Positions 16,806 through 26,023 of a stretch of DNA of 48,845 nucleotides are shown piece by piece. Numbering within the stretch: the first letter of the stretch is position 1; the number at the start of each line of letters is the position of its first letter. Below the pieces are notes generated by a model. It did not search any database, was not told the DNA's origin, and saw only the letters and a program-made list of their open reading frames with translations. A program made the position numbers and the translations under genes. Source of the DNA: Acidobacteriota bacterium (GTDB taxonomy: Bacteria > Acidobacteriota > CAIWXX01); NCBI GenBank assembly GCA_016191015.1, contig JACPPM010000123.1, positions 1 to 48,845 of the forward strand, in the 5' to 3' direction.

Positions 16806-19800
16806 ATGTTCCTCAGTGATCTCTCCATCCGCCAACCTGTCCTCGCCACAGTCATGATGGCTGCTTTGGCCGTCCTCGGTGTCAGCTCATACCGCCAGCT
16901 CAAGGTCGATCAGTTCCCCGATGTCGAGTTCCCGGTCATCACGGTCACGACCCTGTATGTGGGAGCGTCACCGGAGACGGTCGAGCGGGAGGTGACGAAG
17001 AAGATCGAAGAGGCGATCAACACGATCGAGGGGGTGAAGCACATCGAATCGATCTCGCAGGAGGGGATATCGAGCATCGTCGTGCTGTTCCACCTGGAAG
17101 TGTCGACACAGGTGGCGGCGCAGGACATCCGGGGCAAGGTGGCGAGTATCCGCGGAGACCTTCCGCGCGAAGTCGAGGAGCCGATCGTGCAACGGATCGA
17201 TCCCGGGCAGATGCCGATTATCTCGCTATCAGTCAATGCGGAAGGCATCTCGCCGAAGGCCGCCACAGACATCGCTGACAAGGTCGTCAAGCGGCGGCTC
17301 GAGAACGTACCCGGCGTCGGCGCGGTGAATCTCGTAGGTGAATCCAAGCGGGAGATCCAGCTCGTCGTCGATCGCAGCAAGCTGGAGGCCTACCACGTGT
17401 CGCTGGCGGAAGTCGTCGATGCACTGCGCGGGGAAAACGTGGATGCGCCGGCGGGGTCGGCCGATCGAGGCGCCACCCAGGCACTCGTCAGAGTTGCGGC
17501 GCGCGGGCGCACGGCTGAGGAGATCGCAGCCATCCCGGTCAAGAGAGTCGGTGACGCCGCCATCCTCGCCGGGAACCTCGGGCAGGTGATCGATGGCATC
17601 GAAGAGCCCAAGAACCTGGCGCTGCTCGATGAGCGCCCGGCCCTCGCCCTGGACGTGATGAAGCAGTCCGGCGCCAACACGGTCGCGGTCGCCGACGGCG
17701 TTCGCAAGGCCGTCGATCGCCTCGCGCCCGACCTCCCCAACGGCGTGACACTCCAGATCGTGCGCGACGACTCTCTGTTCATCCGAGAGTCCATTCACGA
17801 TGTGAACACTACGATCATTATCGGGGGCATCCTGACGGTGCTCATCGTCTTCGTCTTCCTCAACTCCTGGCGCTCCACCGTCATCACCGGCCTGACACTC
17901 CCCATTTCGGTCATTTCAGCCTTCATCGCGATGAAAGCCTTCGGGTTCACTCTGAACGTCCTGACGCTGATGGGTCTCTCCCTTGCGATCGGCATGTTGA
18001 TTGACGATGCGATTGTGGTCCGGGAAAACATCGTTCGCCATCTGCAGCGCGGCAAAGACCACTATCAGGCGGCGCGCGACGGGACATCCGAAATCGGCCT
18101 CGCGGTCATGGCGACGACCTTCACGATCGTGGCGGTGTTCATCCCGGTCGCGTTCATGGGCGGGCTGGTGGGGCGGTTCTTCTATGAATTCGGGATCACA
18201 GTCGCCGCGGCGGTGCTCGTCTCGCTCTTCGTCAGCTTCACACTCGACCCGATGCTTTCATCGCGGTGGGTGGATCCCGATATCGAGATGGATCGCCACA
18301 CGACCTTCCTCGGCCACGGTCTGCAGCACTTCAACCACTGGTTCGATGACATGCACGTCCGCTACGAGAAGCTTCTCGCCTGGGCCCTCCGCCACCGGCT
18401 CGTCGTCTCGGCGATCGCCATCGCGGCTTTCCTGGGAAGTTTCCCGATCCTCGGCATCCTCGGCGGAGATTTCATGCCCGACTTCAATCGCGGCGAGTAT
18501 CAGATCACGTTCAAGGCGGCCCCAGGGACGACGCTGCGGGAGGCCGGCGATCGGGCCCGGGAGGTCGTGCGCCGCCTCCGAACGCTTGCCGATGTCGAGT
18601 ACACGTACACGACGATTGGCGAAGCGGGGAGCGTGTACAGACCGGCAAACGAAGGATCCATCTACGTCAAGCTCAAGGAACACACCGGCAAGACGTTCAC
18701 GCAGGTCTTGCGTGAGGCGCGAGCGTTGATTCAGCAGGTCCCGGGCCTCACCTACGGGCTCATCGAAGCCGGCCCATTCGGACAGAAACCGATTCAGATC
18801 AGTGCGAGGGGACCCGAGGTGGATCAGCTCGACAGGATCTCCCGAGAGCTGGTTCAGGCGATGTCCCGGATTCGCGGCGTCGCGGATGTGGAGACAAGCC
18901 TGGAGAAGTCGAAGCCTGAGCTCAAGGTGCGGGTCGACCGCGACCGCGCCAACGACCTCGGGATCCAGGCAGGCTCGATCGCAGTGACGCTCCAGGCAGC
19001 CATCTCCGGCGAGGTGGCGACGACGATCGAAGACGACCTCGGCGACAGCCACGACGTGCGGGTGCGCCTGAGAGCGGATCAGCGACGGTTCGCCGATGAT
19101 CTGCTCGATCTCCGCATCGCGACCGATCGCGACGATCCCTACGGCGACAAGATCCAGGTGCCGTTGAGCGAGGTGGCGGCGGCCGAGGCGGGCAGCGGCC
19201 CGTCGACGATCCGGCGCAAAGATCTGCAACGCGAGGTGCGAATATCCGCCACAGCCGACGGTCGCGCCTTGGGCGACATCACGGCGGACGTCGAAGCGGC
19301 TGCGGCGCGAATCAGCCTGCCGGCCGGATACGACATCGTCCATGGCGGCGACGCAGAGGAGCTCAAGGACATGTTTTCCAACATGTTCCAGTCTCTCTTC
19401 CTGGCCGTCATCTTCATCTACCTGATTCTGGCATCGCAGTTCGAGTCGTTCATGTTGCCGCTCTCGATCATGCTTTCGCTGCCGCTGTCGCTTGTCGGCG
19501 TGGCCCTGGCGCTTCTCGCCACGCATGACACGCTGAACATCATGAGCATGATCGGGCTGATCATGCTGATGGGATTGGTGACCAAGAACGCGATCCTGCT
19601 TGTCGACTTCACCAATCAGGCGCGCGCGCGCGGCACCGACCGTAGCGCCGCCCTGATCCAGGCGGGCAGCACGCGATTACGGCCGATCGTGATGACCACT
19701 CTCGCGATGATTTTCGGGATGCTCCCGCTCGCCCTCGCCATCGGCGCCGGAGCGGAGATGCGCGCGCCCATGGCGAGAGCCGTCATCGGAGGACTGATCA

Positions 19801-19889
19801 CCTCGACCTTGCTGACACTCGTGGTCGTGCCGGTGGTCTACACCTTCCTCGATGACCTGCGGCTGGCAGGCAGAAGACCGAATCATTGA
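16806..19889 (+). CDS. RND-family multidrug efflux permease (HAE1/AcrB type)
   Basis: A 1027-residue proton-driven inner-membrane pump. It has the two-fold repeat of the family: TM1 ([17 protein letters not shown]), a large periplasmic loop, TM2-6, a second periplasmic loop and TM8-12. The proton-relay residues are present: Asp400-Asp401 in TM4 ([13 protein letters not shown]) and Lys927 in TM10 ([13 protein letters not shown]). The first loop starts with [14 protein letters not shown]. Length is normal. With the adaptor and channel it forms a complete exporter, under the TetR repressor upstream. Its substrate cannot be read from sequence; residues match the hydrophobic/amphiphilic (HAE1) group rather than the metal (CusA) group. 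An 8-bp tandem array overlaps its stop codon. Confidence 0.96.
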   Translation: MFLSDLSIRQPVLATVMMAALAVLGVSSYRQLKVDQFPDVEFPVITVTTLYVGASPETVEREVTKKIEEAINTIEGVKHIESISQEGISSIVVLFHLEVSTQVAAQDIRGKVASIRGDLPREVEEPIVQRIDPGQMPIISLSVNAEGISPKAATDIADKVVKRRLENVPGVGAVNLVGESKREIQLVVDRSKLEAYHVSLAEVVDALRGENVDAPAGSADRGATQALVRVAARGRTAEEIAAIPVKRVGDAAILAGNLGQVIDGIEEPKNLALLDERPALALDVMKQSGANTVAVADGVRKAVDRLAPDLPNGVTLQIVRDDSLFIRESIHDVNTTIIIGGILTVLIVFVFLNSWRSTVITGLTLPISVISAFIAMKAFGFTLNVLTLMGLSLAIGMLIDDAIVVRENIVRHLQRGKDHYQAARDGTSEIGLAVMATTFTIVAVFIPVAFMGGLVGRFFYEFGITVAAAVLVSLFVSFTLDPMLSSRWVDPDIEMDRHTTFLGHGLQHFNHWFDDMHVRYEKLLAWALRHRLVVSAIAIAAFLGSFPILGILGGDFMPDFNRGEYQITFKAAPGTTLREAGDRAREVVRRLRTLADVEYTYTTIGEAGSVYRPANEGSIYVKLKEHTGKTFTQVLREARALIQQVPGLTYGLIEAGPFGQKPIQISARGPEVDQLDRISRELVQAMSRIRGVADVETSLEKSKPELKVRVDRDRANDLGIQAGSIAVTLQAAISGEVATTIEDDLGDSHDVRVRLRADQRRFADDLLDLRIATDRDDPYGDKIQVPLSEVAAAEAGSGPSTIRRKDLQREVRISATADGRALGDITADVEAAAARISLPAGYDIVHGGDAEELKDMFSNMFQSLFLAVIFIYLILASQFESFMLPLSIMLSLPLSLVGVALALLATHDTLNIMSMIGLIMLMGLVTKNAILLVDFTNQARARGTDRSAALIQAGSTRLRPIVMTTLAMIFGMLPLALAIGAGAEMRAPMARAVIGGLITSTLLTLVVVPVVYTFLDDLRLAGRRPNH

Positions 19890-19937
19890 GTCATTGGGAG
19901 TTGAATCAATGCGCCATTGGGTCATTGATCCATTGCC
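19882..19937 (+). repeat. 8-bp-period tandem array across the RND stop codon
   Basis: The word CATTG recurs with a step of 8 bp at 19884, 19892, 19915, 19923 and 19931, with degenerate copies near 19900 and 19907. The first units include the RND stop codon (19887-19889). Units vary (ATCATTGA, GTCATTGG, CCATTGGG, TCATTGAT). Confidence 0.6.
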
Positions 19938-19994
19938 GGACGTCGATCATTCGGACCTCGTTACAAGATGGAGTGGTCCCCCATGACTCAATCG

Positions 19995-20738
19995 TCAATT
20001 CCGGTTTGAACGCCTGATTCGTTCGGGGGCATCGTGTGGCCGCGGTGGCGGGATGGTGACGAGCCGCGAGACGTCGAGGATTCGCGCGACATGGTGTCTG
20101 CCGTGGTGATCGGTGACGTCGTATTCATCCGAAAACCTGAAAGCCAGCATTCTCAGGAAGTCACCGAACTCCTCCATCGGAAATCCGCTGGCGAAGCGTT
20201 CCCACGCGTCGCGCGAGACGATGACGTAGTTTCTGTCTCCGACGAATGCCATCGCTTTTTCCCGGATACTCCGGTGCCTCAGCAGCCGCTCGCAATCGTT
20301 GAGGCCCTGTCCGACGTAGTTCTCCTTCCCGGTGGCATCAACGAACGGCAGCGCAGTACCGTAGTGCACGGCGACCCGGATGCCGCGCTCCAGACCTCCT
20401 CGGCGCCGACTCTCGCTCAACAGGTCGTTGCGGAGAGAGAGAGCGAAAAGGGGGCCGTAGCCGGCCATCTCCTCGCGAAGGATCACGTAGAACCCGTCTC
20501 CGGTCGGGATGATGGCCAGCACGATCTCGGAGACCTGCATCAAAGACTGTGCCGGCATGATGTTGAGGAACGCCTTGATGCCGTCATTGATCGCCATGGC
20601 CGTCACGAGCTGCTCATCGTCGGAGAGCTCGGAGAAACTGGCGACGTCGACGAGCACGATGTCGGTGGTGATAGTTCTGCTGTCCATTCGGATCGTGACG
20701 CCTGCCGCACAAATGTGGGCGGCTGGCACCGTGGCCAT
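19995..20738 (-). CDS. Small class III nucleotide-cyclase-homology protein
   Basis: A 247-residue soluble protein (183 to about 230 residues are the domain, depending on start). It fits the adenylate/guanylate cyclase catalytic fold. Asp31 in IVLVDVASFSEL and Asp81 in IPTGDGFYVIL correspond to the two metal-binding aspartates. Asn147 and Arg151 in GQGLNDCERLLRH fit the transition-state Asn-x-x-x-Arg pair. Substrate-specifying Lys and Asp are not obvious. It may therefore be an active but divergent cyclase or a degenerate sensor. The start is uncertain: ATG 20738 or ATG 20687 (MDSRTITT), neither with a clear ribosome binding site. A shared upstream block (20776-20906) precedes it. No effector gene is adjacent. 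Confidence 0.7.
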   Translation of the reverse strand: MATVPAAHICAAGVTIRMDSRTITTDIVLVDVASFSELSDDEQLVTAMAINDGIKAFLNIMPAQSLMQVSEIVLAIIPTGDGFYVILREEMAGYGPLFALSLRNDLLSESRRRGGLERGIRVAVHYGTALPFVDATGKENYVGQGLNDCERLLRHRSIREKAMAFVGDRNYVIVSRDAWERFASGFPMEEFGDFLRMLAFRFSDEYDVTDHHGRHHVARILDVSRLVTIPPPRPHDAPERIRRSNRN

Positions 20739-20775
20739 TCTACAGCATCGGCGGGTGGCTTTCGCTCAGAGCCCG

Positions 20776-20906
20776 AGAAGTTGATTGTTTGCAAAAAATG
20801 GCAAAAACTTTGACGTGGCGTGGTCTTCCGGACTCCTCTCCGGGAAGAAGGAAGGGAGGAATGCAGAAACGGACCGCTGGTTCGGGACGATCAGAGTGCC
20901 ACGGGC
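20776..20906 (-). repeat. Diverged upstream block, copy A
   Basis: Aligned without gaps to 48715-48845, with the best conservation in three parts. These are AGAAGTTGA-TGTT at the left end, AAATGGCAAAA, and AGGAAGGGAGGAATGCAG near 20849-20866. A further match TCAGAGTGCCA / TCAGGGTGGCA falls at exactly the same offset (115 bp). Overall identity is roughly 65-75% over about 126 bp. Read on the minus strand, the block leads into the start of the cyclase-like gene about 38 bp later. The other copy leads into the methyltransferase gene about 27 bp later. Confidence 0.62.
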
Positions 20907-20944
20907 CACTCTGACGCACCACCCTCCAGGCCCGCGAAGCGGGC
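20891..20944 (-). terminator. Paired hairpins downstream of the minus-strand sigma gene
   Basis: Two stem-loops lie just past the sigma factor stop at 20974. GCCCGC-GAA-GCGGGC is at 20930-20944, and TCAGAGTG with CACTCTGA is at 20891-20914 (8-bp stem, 8-nt loop). There is no clear T-run. Together they may end the sigma transcript and separate it from the cyclase-like gene. Confidence 0.45.
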
Positions 20945-20973
20945 TGGACGGTCTCACGCGCGGCTTCGCCGAG

Positions 20974-21441
20974 TCAAAGCCGTGCCTGTGCCCGTGACTC
21001 GGAGAGGCGCCGATAGAGGGTGCCTTCGGGGATGCGGAAGCGCGTGGCCAGTGAACGGATTGTGGCTCCACCGAGCGCGGATTCGAGAGCCTCTCCTGCA
21101 TGTGGGCCGAACACGTGGTGGAAGACGGTCTCGATCTCGAGGCGGCGGTGACAGGCGGCGTCGACCGCCGGATTGCGAGCCGACTCCTCGTGGCCGGTGA
21201 CATCACGCCACCGTGCCTCCTTACGCCGAAGGTTGCGGGCGAAGTTCTCGAGCACCTTCAAAAGCCAGCAGAGCGCCGTCTTTTCATCCTGCAGCCTGTC
21301 GCAGGCGAGGAGGAACGCGTCCTGAACCAACTCCTCGGCCGCCTCCCGTGGCAGCCGGTGTCGCCGCCGAACGTGATTGACGAGCCGGGTGAACGATTCG
21401 GAGTACAGTTGCTCGATGTAACCCTCACTGATCTTCGGCAT
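20974..21441 (-). CDS. Sigma-70 family (ECF-like) RNA polymerase sigma factor
   Basis: A 155-residue sigma factor, short even for the ECF class. Region 2 is at residues about 8-75 (FTRLVNHVRRRHRLPREAAEELVQDAFLLACDRL) and ends in a Trp/aromatic helix (ALCWLLKVLENFARNLRRKEARW). Region 4 is at about 105-155 (FGPHAGEALESALGGATIRSLATRF ... GTLYRRLSESRAQ). Region 4 departs from the common LP-x-x-x-R-x-V pattern, so promoter recognition may be unusual. A purine-rich GGGGAAGGGGG lies upstream of the ATG. No anti-sigma gene is adjacent on this strand. Together with 128-661 and 22094-22831 it makes three sigma factors in under 50 kb. Confidence 0.82.
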   Translation of the reverse strand: MPKISEGYIEQLYSESFTRLVNHVRRRHRLPREAAEELVQDAFLLACDRLQDEKTALCWLLKVLENFARNLRRKEARWRDVTGHEESARNPAVDAACHRRLEIETVFHHVFGPHAGEALESALGGATIRSLATRFRIPEGTLYRRLSESRAQARL

Positions 21442-21885
21442 CGGTCTGCCCCCTTCCCCAACGAACCTGTGAGAGAGAGAAGAGCAAGGTCGATGCCAAG
21501 CAAGGCTCTCGCACGTTCAGCCGTTTAGAGTGGCGCCTCGGGGACACGCGTTCAGTGAGACAGCATGTGGGTGTTAGAATCCCGAGCACCCACCGCATCC
21601 GGCGACCCCAACACGGCCACGACAAATAGTCAGCTCAAACGGGGCGCGAAGCGAGGGCCGCCGAATCCGCGGGCTCAGCGGCCATTCTCACCGTGCGAGC
21701 GCTCACTCCTGACGGAGCCTCGAACCCACTCACATATGGTAGAATGAGTAAGGTGAGGAAGGGAGACGATGAGGTCCGCTTTCCCACGTTCGTGCCCCTG
21801 ATAGCGAGGTCATGACAGGGCGAACCGCCGTGCGCGCTTTCATGACTCGATGGTCGATTCTCCGAGATGTCGGAGGTGGTCACCG
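21442..21885. other. 444-bp divergent region without a clear gene
   Basis: It lies between the minus-strand sigma gene and a small plus-strand gene. It holds the ribosome binding site of that small gene (GGAGG 21872-21876) and presumably promoters in both directions. TTAGAAT near 21575 resembles a -10 box but has no good -35 partner. A 23-codon frame at 21744-21815 lacks a ribosome binding site and is not called. Confidence 0.45.
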
Positions 21886-22008
21886 ATGGAAAAGTCTGAA
21901 TCGATCGCAACGCAGATTCAGTCGATACACCATCGGCTACGGGCCGAGTTCCCCGAAGTGGAGCGCGTCGCCGTGGCGCTCCGCCGATCTCTTGCCGGTG
22001 GCCCGTAG
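21886..22008 (+). CDS. Candidate 40-residue microprotein
   Basis: A short frame encoding 40 residues with GGAGG (21872-21876) 9 nt before its ATG. The peptide is soluble and predicted helical (MEKSESIATQIQSIHHRLRA, then EFPEVERVAVALRRSLAGGP in outline). An amphipathic helix and balanced charge make it look like a real small protein or the N-terminal part of a degraded gene. It stops 85 bp before the sigma factor at 22094 and points the same way, so it could be its leader peptide or a small regulator. No family is recognised. Confidence 0.42.
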   Translation: MEKSESIATQIQSIHHRLRAEFPEVERVAVALRRSLAGGP

Positions 22009-22093
22009 GCTGGGCTACACTCGCTGCGAGCAAACCTCAGCTCTGCCCGGGTGCCGGTGCAGAACTGATGTGTGAAGCGGAGTGGGAGAGATC

Positions 22094-22831
22094 ATGAGTG
22101 CTGAACGCCGGGGGTTTCCGACGACGCGGCTGTCGGTGCTGGCTCGCGCGCGAAGCCCGGAAGGGGAGATCCGACGTGCGGCGTATGAGGCCCTCGTCAA
22201 CGGCTATTGGAAGCCGGTCTACATGTATTTGCGAGCGCGCTGGAATCTCTCGCCTGAAGATGCCGGGGATGCGACACAGGAGTTCTTTCTGAAGGCGTTC
22301 GAGAAGGAATTCTTCCAGGGCTACGTTCCGTCGCGGGCCCGTTTTCGGACCTACGTGCGCCTCTGCCTCGATACGTTCGTGCTGAAGGATCGCCGGGCCG
22401 CGCGGCGGCTGAAACGGGGAGGGGAGTACGAGATTGTCCCGATCGATTTCGACAGTGCAGAGGGGGAGCTGCGCGTGAGTGGACACGGGAAGGTCACGGA
22501 TGTCGAGGAGTACTTTCGCAGGCAGTGGATCAGCGGCCTCGTGGACATGGCCGTGGCGTCTCTGCGCGAGCAGTACGAGTCGTCAGGCCGTGGGGTGCAG
22601 TTCGCGGTCTTCGAGAAGTATGAGCTGGAGGCTCCCGAGTCCCCGGACAAGCCACGCTACGAGGATCTGGCGCGCGAGCTCGGCCTCTCGGTCGCACAGG
22701 TCACGAATTATCTCTCATCCGTCCGCAAGGCATTCCGGAGCGCGGTGCTCCAGAAGCTGCGGGAGGCCACCGGCTCGGAGGCGGAGTTTCGTGCAGAAGC
22801 CGAGGAGCTTTTTCCAGCGGGCAAGAAGTAG
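22094..22831 (+). CDS. Sigma-70 family RNA polymerase sigma factor, extended type
   Basis: A 245-residue sigma factor. ATG 22094 is chosen for GGGAG at 22084-22088; an in-frame GTG/ATG at 22082 is less likely. Region 2 is at about residues 25-95 (VNGYWKPVYMYLRARWNLSPEDAGDATQEFF, then FRTYVRLCLDTFVLKDRRAARRLKRGG). A 60-residue insert separates it from region 4 (about 190-230, EDLARELGLSVAQVTNYLSSVRKAF). The TQEFF motif and long linker match the larger ECF-related factors common in Planctomycetes and Acidobacteria, often found with protein kinases. Here the neighbour is a TonB-dependent receptor 9 bp downstream, so the two are co-transcribed. A sigma factor paired with such a receptor could mean surface signalling, but no FecR-like anti-sigma is present. 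Confidence 0.88.
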   Translation: MSAERRGFPTTRLSVLARARSPEGEIRRAAYEALVNGYWKPVYMYLRARWNLSPEDAGDATQEFFLKAFEKEFFQGYVPSRARFRTYVRLCLDTFVLKDRRAARRLKRGGEYEIVPIDFDSAEGELRVSGHGKVTDVEEYFRRQWISGLVDMAVASLREQYESSGRGVQFAVFEKYELEAPESPDKPRYEDLARELGLSVAQVTNYLSSVRKAFRSAVLQKLREATGSEAEFRAEAEELFPAGKK

Positions 22832-22840
22832 GACGGGAAC

Positions 22841-25741
22841 ATGGGTTCTCATTGGACGTCTCGTTACCTCGCCTTCTGTGGCTTCGTTTGCGCCTCGGCG
22901 CCCTGCCTCGGACAGAGCTCGCTCGGGCGTCTCTACGTGCGCGTTTTCGACCAGACAGATGCCGTGCTCCCAGGCGTGACGGTCACGCTTCGTGGCGCAG
23001 GCATCGGAGGGGTTTCCGGAGCGACGAGCATTCTCGGGGACTTCTGCTTCATCCGGCTGCCACAGGGTTCCTATGAACTTACTTGCGACCTCGACGGCTT
23101 CGAATCTCACAATCAGCAGCACATCCGTGTGTCGGCCGGCGAGACTGTGAGCCTTCGCGTGCTGATGCGGCTGGCAGTGATCGCCGAGACGGTGACTGTG
23201 ATCGCACCTCTGGCAGATGAGGCGGGTTCGAACCCCTCTCCTCCACACATTTTCACGAAAGCAGATCTCGCTCTCCAGCCGATCGTCCGCGATCCGGGCG
23301 GCGTCGCCTCGCTCGTCTCCGGCATCATCATCGACCGCGCCGATCTCGGAGCGTTCATCGCCGGCCGACAGATGTCGGTCGGAGGCTTCGGAGATCTCAC
23401 CGGCAGAAGCACGACCTGGAATATCGAAGGGCTGACGATTACCGACATGCGCGAGATCGGGACGTCGCCGATCCAATACGACTTCGATACCATCGATCGG
23501 ATCGAAATCACAAGCGGTGGAGTCGATCCCTCTGTTGCCACCGGCGGGATCACGCTGAATATCGTCTCCAGGCAAGGGGATGACAGTTGGAACGGCTCGG
23601 CGCGGCTCATGGCGAGCGGGAGGAGTTGGCAGGACAACAACATTGAACGCCTGGCGACCCCCGACAATCCCGGCGGCGAGACCAGCCTCGCCGGCTTCCT
23701 CTGGAGCTCAACGTTCAAACGGCCCGTTCTCTCGCGCTGGTACGAGCTGGGCCTGGAGAGCGGCGGGCCGATTCGCAAGGGACGCGCCTGGTTCTGGGGC
23801 GCCGCCGGTCTGCAGGGCATCGACGGAAGCGCGATCAGCGGGGATCCGGACGAGACGAGAGTCGCCAATCTGGGCCTGAAGCTGAACGCAGCCACCGGCG
23901 GAACTACCCGTGTGTCGTACACGTATCTGTCGAGCCGTCGCAACGGCTTGGGCCCCGGATATCGTTCATCGCGACCGATCGGGGCGAGCCTCCGCACCAG
24001 GAACCCGTCCGGTCTTCACAAGTTCGAGGCGGTTTCGGAACCGTTTTCAGGCCTGATGCTCACTCTCCGCGGTGGGTATACCGCCGAGTCCGAATCGCGG
24101 CTCCCCGTCGAAGGGCTGGATGAGCCAAGCTATAGGGACGCCTCCGGCGAGTGGTCCGGTTCATACCGCTCCTCCGACATCTCACGGCCGCAATGGGAAG
24201 TCGAATGTGACGCGATGCGTCAGAGCAGCTTTTTCGGGAATCCGCACTCGATGAGATTCGGGTTTTCCTACCGCCAGACGGAGGCAGACACCACCACGCG
24301 GTGGCCCGCCGGCGGCGTGATCTCCGATCTCTTTCGCGGGCTCGCGCGGATCACCCGCCCCGCCCACAGCTCCGTGGGCACCGGTTACGCCGGACTCTGG
24401 GCAGGCGACACGTTCACGTCCCGGAGGTGCACGATAAGCGCCGGCCTGCGCTTCGACCACCAATTCGGCCGGGTGCTGGCCGCGTCGACACCGGGAAGCT
24501 CGACGTATCCGGAGCTTCTGCCGGCCGTGTCGGTGCGAGAGCAGGAGACGCCCTTCGTATGGAACGATTTGTCCCCACGCGTCGGGATCTCCTTCGACGT
24601 GACCGGTAGAGGTCGGACGTTTGTTCGCGCCAGCTATGCACGATACGCCGATCAGCTCAGCGGAGCGCTGATTGCGGGCCTGACTCCCATCGGCAGCGTG
24701 GGCGAGATCGACTTCCCGTGGCGGGATGCGAATGGAAACGGCCTGGCCGATCCCGGGGAGATCGATGTCTCGACGGCGCCCACCGAGTTCTACAATATCG
24801 ATTCGCTCGATCCCGGCAGTGCCCGCAGCCCTCGGACGGCAGACAGATCTCTGACCGCCCCGCGGCGCACAGAGATCGTTGGCGGCATGGAGCACGAGCC
24901 TTGGTTCGGGTTCGTCATCGGGATCAACGCGATCTGGAAGAAACTCGAAAACGATACGTGGGTCGTGGGAACGGACTACAAGAATCCCCAACGCCTGTAT
25001 GCCATCGACGACTACACCCTAGCCGGATACGTGACCGGCTCGCTCCCCGACGGAAGCAGCTATTCGGTCCCCTACTACGAGCTCAAGCCCGAGCGGGCGG
25101 AGATGCCTGGAGCGGGCGTCGATTCAGTCCTGACGAACCGCCGCGGCTACTGGGAGGAATACGCGGGGGTCGAGTTGTTCGCCTCGAAGACACTGACCCG
25201 GTGGTGGTCCGCGCACGGCTCGCTCTCCTGGCAGCGCAGCCGTCGCTTCTATCAGGGGACGGCCGGCATCTCCGATCCGACCAATATTTTCCCCGGCGAG
25301 GACGTGATCACGCTGTCCGACATCGGCGGCCGCGCCGAGCTCTTCGTCGGCACGCCACACTGGCATCTGGTCGCAGGAGGTCTCTGCCAACTCCCCGCCG
25401 GCGTCGACGTCTCGGCTAATGTGTCCGCGCGCGAGGGATATCCGCTCGTGTACTTCGTTCGCAAGGTGGCCGTCGATCCGGGATCGCCGAGGAAGGATGT
25501 GCGGGTCGAACACGCCTACGAGCGTGCTCTTCCCGCTGTCTGGCAGCTCGACATCGGGCTCTCCAAGTCGGTGACGCTCCGTGGGGCCGTCAATGCTGCG
25601 TTTCGCGTCGAGGTCTTCAACGTGCTCAACCGCAACACCCCCCTCCAGGTGGATGGCCGCCTCGATGTGCGCGAGACGAACGAAGTCAAGGATCTGATGC
25701 AGCCGCGAACCGCAAGAATCGGTGTGCGGGTTTCATTCTGA
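22841..25741 (+). CDS. TonB-dependent receptor with N-terminal carboxypeptidase-regulatory domain (Oar-like)
   Basis: A 966-residue outer membrane protein. The signal peptide covers residues 1-25. A CarboxypepD_reg-like domain follows at about 28-115 (LYVRVFDQTDAVLPGVTVTLRG, LPQGSYELTCDLDGFE). A plug domain lies at about 130-245 (RQMSVGGFGDLTGRSTTWNIEGL, DFDTIDRIEITSGGVDPS). The long beta-barrel ends in Phe (RIGVRVSF), the usual outer-membrane assembly signal. The N-terminal domain places it with the Oar/SusC-like receptors abundant in Acidobacteriota rather than with simple siderophore receptors. A TonB box is not evident. It is 9 bp after the sigma factor gene. The substrate is unknown; peptides, glycans or metal chelates are all possible. 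Confidence 0.92.
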   Translation: MGSHWTSRYLAFCGFVCASAPCLGQSSLGRLYVRVFDQTDAVLPGVTVTLRGAGIGGVSGATSILGDFCFIRLPQGSYELTCDLDGFESHNQQHIRVSAGETVSLRVLMRLAVIAETVTVIAPLADEAGSNPSPPHIFTKADLALQPIVRDPGGVASLVSGIIIDRADLGAFIAGRQMSVGGFGDLTGRSTTWNIEGLTITDMREIGTSPIQYDFDTIDRIEITSGGVDPSVATGGITLNIVSRQGDDSWNGSARLMASGRSWQDNNIERLATPDNPGGETSLAGFLWSSTFKRPVLSRWYELGLESGGPIRKGRAWFWGAAGLQGIDGSAISGDPDETRVANLGLKLNAATGGTTRVSYTYLSSRRNGLGPGYRSSRPIGASLRTRNPSGLHKFEAVSEPFSGLMLTLRGGYTAESESRLPVEGLDEPSYRDASGEWSGSYRSSDISRPQWEVECDAMRQSSFFGNPHSMRFGFSYRQTEADTTTRWPAGGVISDLFRGLARITRPAHSSVGTGYAGLWAGDTFTSRRCTISAGLRFDHQFGRVLAASTPGSSTYPELLPAVSVREQETPFVWNDLSPRVGISFDVTGRGRTFVRASYARYADQLSGALIAGLTPIGSVGEIDFPWRDANGNGLADPGEIDVSTAPTEFYNIDSLDPGSARSPRTADRSLTAPRRTEIVGGMEHEPWFGFVIGINAIWKKLENDTWVVGTDYKNPQRLYAIDDYTLAGYVTGSLPDGSSYSVPYYELKPERAEMPGAGVDSVLTNRRGYWEEYAGVELFASKTLTRWWSAHGSLSWQRSRRFYQGTAGISDPTNIFPGEDVITLSDIGGRAELFVGTPHWHLVAGGLCQLPAGVDVSANVSAREGYPLVYFVRKVAVDPGSPRKDVRVEHAYERALPAVWQLDIGLSKSVTLRGAVNAAFRVEVFNVLNRNTPLQVDGRLDVRETNEVKDLMQPRTARIGVRVSF

Positions 25742-26023
25742 GGAGCGGCAGCGCACGCGCGGCTGCGGCAGTGTCGAGGCGCCGACTCGGGCGAGGCCGT
25801 TCCCTGCGAAACCGCAGATGACGCAGATTTCCGCGCAGATGACGCAGTTTCTTCCAGCATTCAACCGACGAGCAACTGGCTCCTCACTCTCGGGTCGGCG
25901 CGAAGCAATCGGCGACATCTGCGAGTCAATCTGTGAAATCTGCGGTTTCCGGGACTTTGCCGTAGCCTTGAATCATGTGGCCTCGCTGTTGACATCTGGT
26001 GCGTGATGCGTGTTGATGATCGC
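25742..26023. other. 282-bp intergenic region holding repeat copy 2
   Basis: It is filled mostly by the 210-bp repeat at 25761-25970. The remaining 50 bp contain TTGACA at 25989-25994, the best -35 candidate for the toxin-antitoxin operon. The sequence 17 bp downstream (GTTGAT) is a poor -10, so the promoter call is weak. If used, transcription would start at or next to the ATG at 26024. Confidence 0.45.
25761..25970 (-). repeat. 210-bp MITE-like repeat, copy 2
   Basis: The reverse complement of 12757-12966 with about 9 differences. It carries the same outer and inner inverted arms (GGCTGCGGCA at the left end, TTGCCGTAGCC at the right; AAACCGCAGAT and ATCTGCGGTTT inside). It sits 19 bp after the TonB receptor stop and 53 bp before the toxin-antitoxin start. 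The two copies share 3 more bases (CAA/TTG) outside one arm. Confidence 0.8.

Noticed and set aside
21744-21815. A 23-codon frame beginning MSKVRKGDDEV
   Set aside because: No ribosome binding site and no recognisable product; kept only as a possible gene relic.
25989-26017. TTGACA with GTTGAT as the vapBC promoter
   Set aside because: The -10 match is poor; noted in the gap entry but not listed as a promoter.
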